A program made the position numbers and the translations under genes. From positions 5,394,001-5,458,000 of the forward strand of contig NW_026946359.1 in the NCBI RefSeq assembly GCF_035222275.1: DNA of 64,000 nt, in the 5' to 3' direction. The notes beneath the pieces were generated by a model. The model made no database searches. It had not been told where the DNA came from and saw only the letters and a program-made list of their open reading frames with translations. The stretch comes from Podospora bellae-mahoneyi. Lineage: Eukaryota; Ascomycota; Sordariomycetes; Sordariales; Podosporaceae. Shown one piece after another: positions 32,160 through 43,050 of this stretch (position 1 is the first letter of the stretch; every line of letters begins with the position of its first letter).

Positions 32160-33482
32160 CTATACAGCAACAGCATTCCAGTTCTGGATATCAAACTCGC
32201 ACGTCGCCCCCAACGGCTTTCCCCCCTCAGCTGTAGCCACAACCTGCCCATCCCGAGACACAGTAACAACAACATCACCGCTATTCCCCCCAAACGGCAC
32301 ACTCCCCCTATAAACACCTGCAGTCCCCGCACCGCTCGCAGGAAAAGTCGTAAAAGTCCCCGTCTGCTCATTCTCCCCAATCTTGACCGTAACCGTAACC
32401 CCCTCATCTGAGGTCAGAAGCGCACCATAAAACACAGCATCCTCATTAAAATCCTGCGGCGGCTGCTCCACCTCATTGAAATCCGCATTGTTACCAGTGG
32501 TACCGCCATCAGGGCAAGCAAGAGCAGGCGCGGTGCGGTAATAAGCCGCGACCCTCTCCTCAAACTCCGTCGGAGCAGCTCCTGTCTTGTATTGCTCAAT
32601 GTAAAAAGGCAAGAACTTGCGCCAGCCATCATGGCTCATATTCTCGACATAGGGGATTGGCGCAGACGTATCGAACAAACCAAGTTCCTTCTCGCGAACA
32701 GGGCCAATGTAGTGAGATTCGCCGTAGTCATTCCAGGTGAGAATCTCGACGAAATCAGGGTTGACTTCCATTACCTGAGCCCAACGGGTATCCCAGAGCT
32801 CATCGCCACGCCAGAGCCAGTTCTTGGTGAAGTCGGGGTTGTTAAGGTTGGTGTAAAACCACGGGGAGACAGCCATCATGTATGCTCGGTCTCCAAGAGC
32901 GTCTTGGTACTCGAGATCAGATTTGATGGTGATGTTGGTGTCACCATTCGGCCAAGCATCAAAGCTGAACAGCCCGTCAGCAACACCATCCGCCAGTCCA
33001 GCAGCAACAACCGGGCCCTGAGATGACCAATCGGGGACGAAGAACGAGTTAGTCGTTGCCTTGATGTCAGCCCAGTCGCCCGCGTTGTCCGGACCTTCAA
33101 ACGTGGAAACAAACAGCTTGTCGTCGTCGGTTTTGAAGTAAGCCGGGCTGGCACCGAACCTGGTGATGTGGTCAATAACATCCTCCTTTGGCCATGCTCC
33201 CAGGGCTTTGTAGTCAAAGCTGAAAAAGAGTTTAAAGTTCAGGCTTTCGGCAACCTGAAAGATGGTTTGCAAGGACGCCTCGTTGCCTTCATCGCCTTGG
33301 GCAATATTGAGGACAAAGGCATCAATCTTGGCCTCCTGCGCCAGCTTGATGTTGTCTTCCCAGTCGGCATTGTCGAGGGAGCGCACATTGCCTACAATAA
33401 CGTGGGCAAACACTTCTTTGGCGGCTTGCACTGAGGGCAAGACCACGGACACCGAGATGGCAAGAGCGAAAAGAAATTTCAT
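32160..33482 (-). CDS. Secreted GH71 alpha-1,3-glucanase (mutanase)
   Basis: An intronless frame of 440 residues. The signal peptide MKFLFALAISVSVVLPSVQA precedes AKEVFAHVIVGN. Family 71 hallmarks in order: AHVIVGN, IDAFVLNIA, FKLFFSFDYKALGAW, WSSQGPV, GDRAYMMAVSPWFYTN, FVEILTWNDYGESHYIG and HDGWRKFLPFYIEQYK. A C-terminal beta-rich region with six conserved-looking strands ends GATCEFDIQNWNAV. GH71 enzymes hydrolyse alpha-1,3-glucan of fungal walls, for self-remodelling or mycoparasitism. The codon six residues upstream (33500) is less suitable than the ATG at 33482 because it adds nothing typical of a signal peptide. Confidence 0.95.
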   Translation of the reverse strand: MKFLFALAISVSVVLPSVQAAKEVFAHVIVGNVRSLDNADWEDNIKLAQEAKIDAFVLNIAQGDEGNEASLQTIFQVAESLNFKLFFSFDYKALGAWPKEDVIDHITRFGASPAYFKTDDDKLFVSTFEGPDNAGDWADIKATTNSFFVPDWSSQGPVVAAGLADGVADGLFSFDAWPNGDTNITIKSDLEYQDALGDRAYMMAVSPWFYTNLNNPDFTKNWLWRGDELWDTRWAQVMEVNPDFVEILTWNDYGESHYIGPVREKELGLFDTSAPIPYVENMSHDGWRKFLPFYIEQYKTGAAPTEFEERVAAYYRTAPALACPDGGTTGNNADFNEVEQPPQDFNEDAVFYGALLTSDEGVTVTVKIGENEQTGTFTTFPASGAGTAGVYRGSVPFGGNSGDVVVTVSRDGQVVATAEGGKPLGATCEFDIQNWNAVAV

Positions 33483-34783
33483 TATTAAAAGGAATGTCAA
33501 TTGTCAAAGGAGTGGTGAGAACAGAAAAAGAAGTGACTGAATGACCTGTCGTCAAGACTAGGCCCCTGCTACCAGAACAGGGTGTGGAAAAGGAATGTGG
33601 TTGAAGTGGTAAGCGGTGTGGTGTGTGAAAGAAACATGACACTGATGGAAAGGAGAAGGAAAGAGATCTTTTAAGTTGACACTCAATCGTCGTCCGGGTC
33701 CCGGAGTCCGGAATAGGAGGCTCGTAGCCAGTCTTTCCACTCTACAAACACACAGTCATAGTGGTGTTGATGGCCTTGGGGATCGTAGGAACAGAAACAC
33801 ATGAGGCGCGGGTCCGGCGGTCTCAAGGACGGTTGCAGGGCCACATTTACACGGGCACATATTCTTCAGATCAGACGACGCGTTTCCCTTTCGTCGGGTT
33901 CCTGAAGGATGGCTCAACTCTGGGGCATGACCGTAAGTTCGGCCCACTCTTCGTTGGGAGTTCAGTTTTTACGTTCACCGCATTATCCTCGCAACATGGG
34001 AAAGAAAATAGATCGTGAGCGCAGGTTTGAATGCAGTTGAACAAGGCTGAAAGTCGACATTTTGATTGGATCGCTTTGCGATGTCAAACCTGCCAAAACA
34101 TAGACAAGCTTTTCTTCCAAGAGATGCTAGCGATGTGCAGCGAGCTAAAGCAAGCCACAAGAGCTTCCGCCAGCGCCCAGACTCTTGGTCTTAAACGCTT
34201 CCGAATTTAGAGTTGAGCTTTGTTGGTGCAGCGCATAATTATCTAATGGAAGGAGCAAAGCCATAACCAAAAGAAATGAGGAGTTGGTTATCAGAGAACT
34301 TTTGACGGCCGTTGGCGGCGGCTTGTTGGAACCCCAGAGACATATGCTTGCGGGGTCGAAACTCGCGACCCGATCTGACGGATGCTGAGAACTTTTGTCT
34401 GAATGATGAGCAAAGTAAAAGTGGTGTTTGAACACATCGTCAGCTGTGATCTTTATCAGCTGCATCAAAACCGGCTGCGAGGCGTACGACTTTCCATATT
34501 GGTGATTTTTGCCTCCTTGGGGTGTATGGTGTCAGACACAGCAATGCGGTGTCTGTTGAGCGTAATGCGACACCAAATCAGATGCCAAGTGATGTTGGCT
34601 TGGGGCACGGTTCGATCCTTGGGACTGATTATCGTATGTGAGCGCAAAGTGTGGCCTAGTGTTGCGGTTGGCCATTACAGCCCGACCTGGGGTTGTGAGA
34701 TGTGTGAGTCCGGATCAGGTGGCGCAAACTTGAGTTGAAGGATGTCATGGATGTGAGATCAGATAGATATATTGAGGGCTGGA
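33483..34783. other. Promoter of the glucanase and unassigned sequence
   Basis: No frame above 111 codons and no domain. The left part should hold the glucanase promoter. From about 34750 the sequence runs into the repeat block. Confidence 0.4.
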
Positions 34784-35184
34784 TATGACGAACCCCTATC
34801 CAGAACCTCTGAAAGGGATACCGGTTGAAGGCTGCTTCTGAATAATCCTGGTTCGGTACAGCTAAACAGTGTACGACAAGATGTCTCAATGTAAACACTA
34901 GATACCGTGAATACAAGCTTGAATTGCATACTGCGGAACTGTCTATCTACACCGGCCAGTTCCTCCGTATATATAGATCAGGGGACCGTGGACCGTTGGC
35001 TTACAGACGGTCCTCGGTCCTCTCCGGATTGGCCGATACTGGACCGTGGACCGTGAGACCCACCACGGTCCCCGGTCCCCACCTTATTGGTCCGTTCCGT
35101 CCTACTGGACCGTGAGCCCCGCTCGATCGCCCGGTCCAGCCCTGATTGGTCCGGTGTGCCCCACTGTCTCCCAAAACCGTGACA
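34784..35184 (+). mobile_element. Solo LTR with 5-bp target-site duplication
   Basis: A 401-bp unit begins TATGACGAACCCCTATCC and ends ACCGTGACA, and is flanked on both sides by CTGGA (34779-34783 and 35185-35189), a 5-bp target duplication as made by LTR-retrotransposon integration. It shares its first ~140 bp and its ACCGTGACA end with the unit at 35442. No internal coding region is adjacent, so it is a solo LTR left by recombination. The superfamily (Ty1/copia or Ty3/gypsy) cannot be told. The intact duplication suggests moderate age. Confidence 0.8.
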
Positions 35185-35270
35185 CTGGAATCCAGACAGT
35201 TGATTTGAAGCATAAAATAAGCAGTGGATATCATCTTATTTTATATCATTATTATTAATACAAAAATTAA

Positions 35271-35380
35271 GAAGTTCAAAAAAGTATAAAGTAAAGTATT
35301 TATATATAAAAAGTAAGTAATTTACTAAAAAAATTATGCTTATTGTAGTGTAACAGTTTGACTTATTTTAAATTCAACGA
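35271..35380 (+). repeat. RIP-degraded copy of a dispersed repeat
   Basis: This 110-bp segment aligns with 36668-36780, and nearly all differences are transitions in which this copy has T for C or A for G. Examples are GAAGTTCAAA against GAAGCTCGAA and TTATTGTAGTGTAACAG against TTACCGTAGTGCAACCG. The one-way direction is the signature of RIP. Confidence 0.75.
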
Positions 35381-35441
35381 CTTTATAAAACTTTATATTT
35401 CTTTATATATCCCTTTAAATAATTAAATTATTATAAATAAG

Positions 35442-35853
35442 TGTGACGAACCACTATCCAGAACCTTTGAAAGGGATACTAGTCGAAGGCACTTCTGAAC
35501 AATCTTGGTTCGGTACAGCTAAACAGTGTACAACAAATAGCTTGTCTTAATCACAATAGTCAAGATACCGACGATTGCGACTTGTATATAAAGTTGCATA
35601 CTGCGGAACTGTCTATTTACTCCAGCCAGTTCCTTCGTATATATAGACCTAGGCCTCCAAGTACCTCCGTACCTGGATCTACGTCTAAATATCTAGATCT
35701 CCTAGATCTAGCTCTGAATCCACAGATCCATGGCTCTAGCTCTCAATTCCTAGATTCCCTGGCCCGTGCTATTTCCTGCCTCACAGGCCCCACCTGTCCG
35801 CCTGCTCCGTCTTAATGGCTCCGGCGAAACTCCGCTTCTACTGAACCGTGACA
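35442..35853 (+). mobile_element. Second solo LTR of the same family
   Basis: A 412-bp unit runs from TGTGACGAACCACTATCC to GAACCGTGACA, with TGT...ACA ends. It matches the first unit through GGTTCGGTACAGCTAAACAG and the block CATACTGCGGAACTGTCTAT, then the middle diverges. Flanks ATAAG and ATTTG do not match clearly, so the target duplication has decayed or was lost. It appears solo and older than the first. Confidence 0.7.
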
Positions 35854-36422
35854 ATTTGTTTAAAGCAAATGAATATTAAAAAACACAATCTTTTATAAAT
35901 ATAAGATTCGAAATACTTAACAAACTGGATATAATTTTTATTTAAAGAAAACTTAAACTTATTATTTAAATATATTAAATTGATAGTAGTATTTATTTTT
36001 CTCGGGATTTACGATATTCTAAATATTTGGGAATTAAATTTAGCGTTTGAGAAAAATATATTAGTTTGCTATTTAGGTTTAGAAATTATTGTACAAAAAG
36101 GTAAAAAAGTAAAACAAAATAAATGGAAAAAATAGTAAGCTTTAAAACATAAAGTAAAAAAACTAAATTAATTTCATTAAATTTAGTTAAAAAATATTGT
36201 GCCTATAACTATGCAGGGTTAAAACTTAAATGGTAAATTTAAAGTATTAAATAAGGAGTAGATTCTATTTTATTTTATTATTATTACTATTAGTTTGGGG
36301 TGCGGCCACAGGCCTGAGGGTATGTGTGGAGTAGTGGAGCTCACGGAGAAATCAGGGGTTCAGGGGTCATGCATAAAGGTAGCCTACTGCTCGCATTCTA
36401 TTTTAGACAGGACATTGACTTT

Positions 36423-36651
36423 TATTCTTCAAGAGTTTTGTGCCTTGCACGCATCCAGGTCAATACTGGCCCTATGATCAGGCCAATCCGGTGCTTATTA
36501 TGTGGCTTGCGAGCCCATAGCGTCTTTTCTTTGTCCTACATGAAGTGTGGCCTGCGATCGAGTCACTGTCACGAAGGTGTTTCATTCAGAGTCCAGTTGA
36601 GGGTATAGTTCTGGTGCTGTGGTTGTTTTGTATGTTTTTCTCACCATTTCA
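36423..36651 (-). mobile_element. LTR fragment related to the right-edge element
   Basis: Read on the minus strand this segment matches 63776-64000 closely, e.g. GGCCAATCCGGTGCTTATTA versus GGCCAATCCGGTGCTTATTG and the following TCTTTTCTTTGTCCTAC. The copy stops near 36651 before the family's TGT end, so it is truncated. It is of near-normal base composition and so less degraded than its neighbours. Confidence 0.7.
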
Positions 36652-36667
36652 CTATTATAGAAGAAAA

Positions 36668-36780
36668 GAAGCTCGAAAGAGCGTATAGTGAGGTATTTAT
36701 ATGTGAGGAGTAGGTAATCTGCCAAGGGCCCAGAAATCAGCCTTACCGTAGTGCAACCGCCTGACTCATTCCAACTTCAC
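36668..36780 (+). repeat. Less degraded copy of the 35271-35380 repeat
   Basis: GC-normal partner of the RIP-degraded copy 1.4 kb to the left. It retains C and G at positions that are T and A in the partner. It lies directly beside the truncated LTR fragment, so it may be part of the same element. Confidence 0.7.
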
Positions 36781-37151
36781 TGCTCCATGGAGCCTTGCAT
36801 TCCTCCACACGATGAGAACATGTGGGATGCCTTTGGTTCCTGTATTTGTAAAAGATAGGAGTGTCAGGCCAATTGCCAGCGCATGAATGCCAGATGCTAG
36901 CTAGCCATATCAGGACAGGCTTTGGTCCATTCCAGGTTGGCAGCATTATCGCTACATCTGTTTCCTGATTCATTTGTCCGAAAAGCTCAACGGAGAGCGC
37001 AAAAGTGAAAGGATCCCGTTGGAAATTTGTTGCTTTGACAAACAGTGCCGAGACGGTAGTGACGCGGTGGAAACCTTATCCTGGCATGAGGTGTTCTGAT
37101 ACTTGTACCAGTAATTCCGCCATTTTCCTCTAACTGCATCGTAGCCAGGGA

Positions 37152-39056
37152 TTGAGTACACCTTACATCTTGGCATCTTCCTCATTCATTTCCAAAGCCA
37201 ATCAATTTCACCAGCTGCAGATCCATCTTTCAGGATGCATCGCGAAGGCAAATGCGAAGGTCGAACGAAGAGTGCAAACCAGTATCTCGCCGGCAATTTT
37301 GCACCTATCCAGAAAAACACTTCCACTCATACCATGTTTCTACGGAGAGATCCCAGCTGACCTGGCTGGTGGACAGTACGTCCGGAACGGTAGCAACCCG
37401 CTTATCACCAACGACGAGGATACACGGGTTCATTGGTTCGATGGTGTTGGAATACTCAGCGGGGTCCTGTTTCGTGAGAATGGGTCGGAAATCCAGCCAG
37501 AGTTTGTCAACCAGTACTTGGTGACCGACATTTTCTCCTATGCGAAAGGCTCGGCTCTCTCAAAACCGTTCCTGTTCAGCATCTCGATCCTTATCGATCC
37601 TTTGGCTTCCGTGCTGAGTATTGCGTTGCACATATTGAGGACTGTCATCTTGACAATCTTGTCCCAACTTCTCGGATCACCAACTCCAGTCAAAAAGACG
37701 AGCGCTGCCAACACAGTAGTCCTTTATCATGACCAGCGTGCTCTGGCCATCTGTGAAAGTGGGCCGCCCTTACGCTTTGCACTACCGAGCTTGCAAACCA
37801 TCGGCTGGTTCGATGGAAGGAGGGCAGAAGGAGAGCCCGAAAAGTCTGAGCGGGAGGGTTTCGGAAGAAACGAGATGATGACTTTCGTCAAGCAATGCAC
37901 AACGGCTCATCCTCGAACACATTCTGTGACGGGAGAGCTGATTGCTTTTCATGCCTCTTTGGTAAGGCCATTTGTTCATTACTTCATCATTACAAAAGCC
38001 AAGTCAGGTCGTCAGCCTCTTCTCACGGCCCCTGTTCCGGGAATGACGTCTCCAAAGATGATGCACGACTTTGGTGTATCGAGGGACTATACCGTCATCA
38101 TTGATATGCCCCTCTGCTTTAACCCCTTGAACCTCCTGAAAGGCTCACCGGTGCTGTCGTCTGAAAGCTCTCGTAAGTCGAAGTTTGGAGTATTTCCGCG
38201 ATATCAACCTGAAGCAGTACAATGGTACGAAACCAACCCCTGCTGTGTCTCACACTGCCAATTGCTGGGAAAGTGAAACCTCTGACAGAACCCGGAATGA
38301 TCAGGGAACGACCAGCAATCTCTTCGCCTGCCGCCTGACGTCCGCATCGCTCGTCTTCCACACGTCAAATATCCCAGCGCCAGAAGTCAAGCCCGTCCCG
38401 CCGAAATATGCTGAAGAACACTAATGTCCATTGTATTACTACAGCTTCCCGTTTTCACCAGTCAACCATGCGCAACCACCCGGAACAAAAAACCAATGGG
38501 CGTTGTCGGCCATCGAGCTCGAGTTCCCGAACGTATCGCCACTATCTGTAATGTCGGAGGCAGAGTATGTGTATGGTTGTTCGGCGAGGTCAGTGTGTTA
38601 CTCGGTCGAACTGGGAAAAACAGCCAGGATCGAAAATCGACGCCATAGCTCTGATACAAAGAGGCCTTGAGACGCAGCCGCAACCGATCAAGGGGTGTTT
38701 CGACAAACTGTCTATTCAAGAAATCCTTAAGTCCAGCGATCCCGACCACCCAATCCAGCTTTTTGCAATGCCGAAGGGGTGGTATGCTCAAGAACCCCGA
38801 TTCGTTCCGCGCTCGAATCCCATATCAGAAGATGACGGGTTTGTTACTCAGCTTCGTGTTTGATGAAAGCCAGCTGGACGAGCGAGGGTCGTGCCGAGAC
38901 GACGCAATGGGTGAGTTGTGGGTGACAGACGCGAAGGATATGAGAACGGTTTTGGCGCGTATCAAGCTTCCGCAGAGGGTGCCGTATGGGTTTCATGGGT
39001 GTTGGTTCAGCAAGGACAAAGTGATGGCACGGCGGCCATACACAACCCGAAAATAG
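37152..39056 (+). pseudogene. Broken carotenoid/apocarotenoid oxygenase (CAO-2/CarT-like)
   Basis: The frame matches the fungal carotenoid cleavage dioxygenase family: EIPADLAGGQYVRNGSNPL, VHWFDGVGILSGVLFR, PRTHSVTGELIAFHAS, SPKMMHDFGVSRDYTVIIDM, then in another frame HTANCWESE, LYYYSFPFSPVNHA and ALSAIELEFPNVS, in a third IQEILKSSD and MPKGWYAQEPRFVPRSNPIS, and finally GELWVTDAKDM and YGFHGCWFS. Such enzymes use an iron held by four His; MHDF, HTANC and GFHG hold three of them. The coding frame changes near 38245, 38610 and 38850 without convincing introns, a TAA at 38422-38424 interrupts AEEH before CPLYYY, and no ATG fits the start. The gene lies just right of the RIP-degraded repeats. Loss would remove apocarotenoid (e.g. 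torulene) cleavage by this copy. Confidence 0.82.
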
Positions 39057-39258
39057 ACTGAGGAGGGTGCGGGCAGTTGGATTTCAGTTGCCATGTCTAA
39101 ATTGGATCGTATTCGTAACTGTACAACGTCACCAACCAACTGGTCTCGGCGAGAATATAGCGTGAAAATTGCTTCCATAATCAACAATCTGTCATTTGTC
39201 ATGACTCCATTTTCCAGAACCAACACTGGCTTGGATAATGAACTAGTAGCTGTGTCAT

Positions 39259-39290
39259 GGAGCCACGGAGCCACGGAGCCACGGAGCCAA
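39259..39290. repeat. Tandem 8-bp repeat GGAGCCAC
   Basis: Four head-to-tail copies, the last ending in A instead of C, in the promoter region of the secreted hydrolase. Confidence 0.9.
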
Positions 39291-39465
39291 CCCCAGAGCT
39301 CGGATTCAAACAATGCGAGATACAGGCAACGACCCCGCTGCAGGCACCCGATCCCACATTGGTAATACCCAAGGTCTCGTCAAAATATAAAGCCGCCTCA
39401 TTCCGAGACTCGTTTACGGTGAGTTGAGCCGCCTACGAGCCAATCTCATCTCAGCCTCTTCTGAC

Positions 39466-40688
39466 ATGTTGGCAGGAAACACGCACCCGTGGCTACTTGC
39501 CCTCACGGCGGTAATTCCAACCGTCTATGCTTCTTGACGCGGTGCAACAAGTGAATGTTCCCCCGTCTCCTTCGACATTGTAGCAACCGCCGAAAATGCC
39601 ATCTTGTCTCCATCTTACGACCCCAGCAATGAAACGTCCATCATTAACTTCATCAACGCAATGACCAGGGGCGAGGTGAACCCCGTTGTCGGGTCTCAGA
39701 ACATCAGCGGCTCCTTCGTCATCAACGGCATCTACTGCAAGCCCACCAAAAAAGTCGAGAAAAAACGCAACGCCCTTCAAATATTGGTTCACGGCATCAC
39801 CTATAACAGCAGCATGTGGGGTGGGTATCACTTTGGTGACCGCTACAACTGGCACGCCTATGCTAATGGAGAGGGGTATCACACCCTCGCCATTGACAGA
39901 CTTGGCCACGGCCTCAATTCAAAGGCATTGGACCCGCACAATGTGATTCAACCTATGCTCCAGGTGGAGATTTACAAGGAGCTGATCCAGTCTATCCGTT
40001 TCAACACCGCTGCCAACTCCCTTCGGAAGAGGTTTTCCAACATCATCTGGGTGGGTAGCTTCATTCTTTGTCACATCGAATCGATCTTTTTGAGCTGACA
40101 GATAAAAAGGTCGGCCACTCCTACGGCTCCCAAATCGCCCTCCCACTCGCACGCCTCTACCCAAATCTCACCTCAGCCCTGATCTTGACAGGCTGGTCCT
40201 CCACCACCAACCTCAGCGAGGTGCAAAAGTTCAACCTCGCCTCTGCTTCTACTATTTATCCCTCTCGGTTTCCTGGCCTGGATAAAGGCTACCTAGCTAT
40301 GGCTGGCGAGGCCCTACGTGCAAAAATGTTTTACTATGGTGCTTACGACCCAGCAATCCCCGCGTTTGACTTTGCAAACCAAGATATTGTCACGATTGGT
40401 GAGTTTGCCGCTAATGCAGGACCGTTTGGGATACCGCCTGCCGCGTACAAGAAGCCGGTTATGGTTATTACTGTTGTGGAAGATGGTGTGTTTTGCGCCC
40501 AACCTGGAGTCGCAGCAAGGGAGTGTGAGAAGTTGTTGGAGAAGACGAGGACAGACATGTTTCCGGGCGTACCGGGGAGGAAGTATGAGTATTTTGCGCC
40601 GAGGAATACGGGGCATGATTTGACGCTTCATTATTCGGCCAGGGAGACTTTTAGGAGGGCTCATGAGTTTTTGGATAAGTACTTTTAG
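39466..40688 (+). CDS. Secreted alpha/beta hydrolase with an in-frame TGA after the signal peptide
   Basis: Exons 39466-40050 and 40110-40688 (59-bp intron, GTGGGT donor, GCTGAC branch) form one frame of 388 codons including an internal stop. The ATG gives a signal peptide MLAGNTHPWLLALTAVIPTVYAS, then TGA at 39535-39537, then in the same frame RGATSECSPVSFDIVATAEN. The alpha/beta-hydrolase core is intact: oxyanion region LVHGITYNSSMWGG, LAIDRLGHGLNSK, nucleophile elbow VGHSYGS, and a C-terminal NTGHDLTLHYSA His. Family members are secreted hydrolases of unknown substrate. The stop is explained by a single G-to-A or C-to-T change, by readthrough (TGA followed by C is a leaky context) or by sequencing error; no intron removes it. 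I favour a recent null allele, as the rest is intact. Confidence 0.7.
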
Positions 40689-40797
40689 GAGGAGTTCTAC
40701 ATGGCGGGTTGAGACGGCGAGGGAATCGAGGTTTGTGGTTGGTAGATCCCTGGACAGCTGTTACACGTAGCTACACCGGAAACAAAGTCAATCCCCC

Positions 40798-42405
40798 TCA
40801 CATGATAAATGCATAAGCCCCATCCCAACAATCATCCCACTTCCTTTCCCCTCCTCCGACCCAGAACCGCTCCAGCAATCTCTTCGCCACCAAAGGCGGT
40901 GATATCCCCTGGTCACGAGCCATATCAACCAAACACCGCCCAATATACTTCTGCACGTCCGCCCCAGCCCTCGCCGCCTCCACGCCAGCTACGATCAACG
41001 GCCAAGTCATCCTCTTCCTTGCCCTCGGTGTAGTCATCCCCGTCTCCAGTATCGAAAACAAAGCCTGGGCGTACTTGGCTCGCAACACCTCCACTTCCCG
41101 GGTTAACTTCAAAGCCCCGGTGCTCACCAGCGATAGTATGCAGTACAGCGCAACGCTGGCGTGAAACACGCGGCCAATGACAAGAAACTCCTCCCTGTTG
41201 GCAAATACTGACTTCTCCAGATTTGACGTCCAGTCCTCTGGGGAAAAGAGGTCTATCTGGCCGAGGATGCCGAGGGCGGCTTGCTTTGTTTTCGGGTGGG
41301 AAGGCTCTCGAGCGCGTAACTCGTTGATGAGGATTAATTTGATAAAGAGGGGGGTTGGGCAGGACATGGGGGGGAAGTAGACTTCGGTGTAGTAATCCTC
41401 CGTCAGGCGGAGGGTGGTGACTGTGTCGGCGACTTGAAACTGGTTGTCGGGAGGGCTGGTGGTGTTGGCTAGTACTGCGGTGCTGTCGGTGGTGTTAGTA
41501 GGAGTTTGGGGAAAGGGGGACGGGATAAACCGACATCATCAGCCCTACCAGACTCGGCCTCATCTGATCACACCGGTCTATTATCTCCAAAAACCCGCCG
41601 TGAAACTCCAGCAGGGTCATGAACCCGTCCACGTGCGTCCTCCAAGATGGGGTCATGGATTGTTGGAGGAACGCAAAGAGGAAGGCGTACACGCTTACGA
41701 CGGCTTCAAGACCGCGGCGGGTTTCTTCAGCGTCGAGTAATTCGTGAATGGCGCGGATGGTGATGCCGCGGTGGTGGTAAAATCTTGGCAAGATGGGCTT
41801 CACCAGGTCAATTTCGGGACAGCAGTCGGACATTTGCATGATTCGGTGGTTGATGGTGACTGAAACCAGCGTGTGGAGGACAGACAGCGGGATGTCTTCT
41901 ACCGTCAATATCGGAAAAACAAACTGGCTCGGGCCGAGCTGGTGAGACTGGAGGTCGGGATAGATCCGGGCGTTGTCTAGATCACGGCAGTTAGCTCCCG
42001 GAGCCCACAACACTGGGGAATATCCCAGTCCAACCCACAATACAACATAGCCGCAATAATATCAAACATTTCCGGCCGGAGAGTAGGAGTGATAGGTGGA
42101 GTTGCCGGGTGGTTGCGGTGGCGCTTCTGGGACACGGGGAGCGTGAGAGGAGCCTCTCTCTTTGGACTAGGACACGACACTTGCGGCCGGAGAGATGGTA
42201 ACCGCCCTTGGCCCTTCCGCTTCTTCGGCCGGGACATGACTTGCCCCGGGGCTAGCCATTGCAGTGGCTTTTTGTCTGCATACCCGGGACAGACGATGCC
42301 AGCGGTCCGGCACTTGTTGCAGACGGGTTGTTGACCGTCACACACGACCCGTCTCCGTCTGCACTCCCAGCAGTGCTGGTGACGCAGGTTAGCAAGATTG
42401 GGCAT
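40798..42405 (-). CDS. Zn2Cys6 transcription factor
   Basis: Exons 42405-42039, 41976-41535 and 41482-40798 join across introns of 62 bp (GTGGGT donor, GCTAAC branch) and 52 bp (GTCGGT donor, TACTAAC branch) to 497 residues. The N-terminal zinc cluster has normal spacing: CWECRRRRVVCDGQQPVC, then NKCRTAGIVCPGY. The first splice restores the family motif MLYYNARIYPDLQ, where fungal_specific_TF_2-type domains (PF11951) begin; GRVFHASVALYCILSL also fits. This class regulates diverse metabolic genes; no target is suggested by the neighbours. The second splice is less certain than the first because its donor is weak. Confidence 0.9.
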
Positions 42406-43050
42406 CCTGTGGGTGTTACAGACGTGGCTAAACGGGTGGATGCATCGTGGAGAGAGGAAACACGAGGGGGAAGTCGCGGTTTGGGAGTTGACCTTACATC
42501 AGAGCCAACCTCACCCCTGCTCAAGGGGGGCTTGGCCTTGTGGGTTGAAGCCTGCGGGGACAGGGCATGCCTCCCGCTGTCTTGGCTTCTTGGCCATCTA
42601 TTCTCCTGAAAGGGGATGGTTCGAGATCTTTGTTCAGTGGGTCTTCGGCCAACGATGGTCCAATGAGACGGCATGTCATGTAAGACGGCTATCGAATTCG
42701 AGAAAGCGAGGCACTGCCTTTGGAGTTTGGACTGGTGAAATGGGTGAGAGACTGATGAAAGGCGCGTCTCCGGTTCCATGGGTACCTAGATAGCCTTATA
42801 GGGCTGAAGAAATTGCGGATCACCTTTTCATCATGCCAGGGGTTTGCTGGATGCAATGTTCAACACCCGAACTCTCAGCATATCAGCAACTCTCTCTCTT
42901 GCTAAGTAGCTTTCATCCATTGACATTGACCGGTACTCTGTACAAATCCCATATCCAACCTCCTTTCCCTCCCATCAAGAAGGCTGAATATCTAAGGTAC
43001 TCCCAGTCAGCCCCCCTTCACCCCAGACAAAGAAAGAGGCATAATTACCC
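42406..43050. other. No supported gene
   Basis: Only overlapping frames up to 131 codons. The left part is the promoter of the leftward zinc-cluster gene. The right part may hold a further 3' exon or the 3' UTR of the small Cys-rich gene. Confidence 0.4.

Larger units (their letters stand above)
35185..36422. other. AT-rich, RIP-like repeat block around two LTR units
   Basis: Outside the second LTR, the stretches 35190-35441 and 35854-36290 are strongly AT-rich with no coding potential, as expected of repeats degraded by RIP. The segment 36291-36422 is of normal composition and unassigned. Confidence 0.6.

Noticed and set aside
34600-34630. GGTTCGATCC, like a tRNA B box
   Set aside because: No pairing T-arm, no A box and no acceptor stem could be drawn around it.
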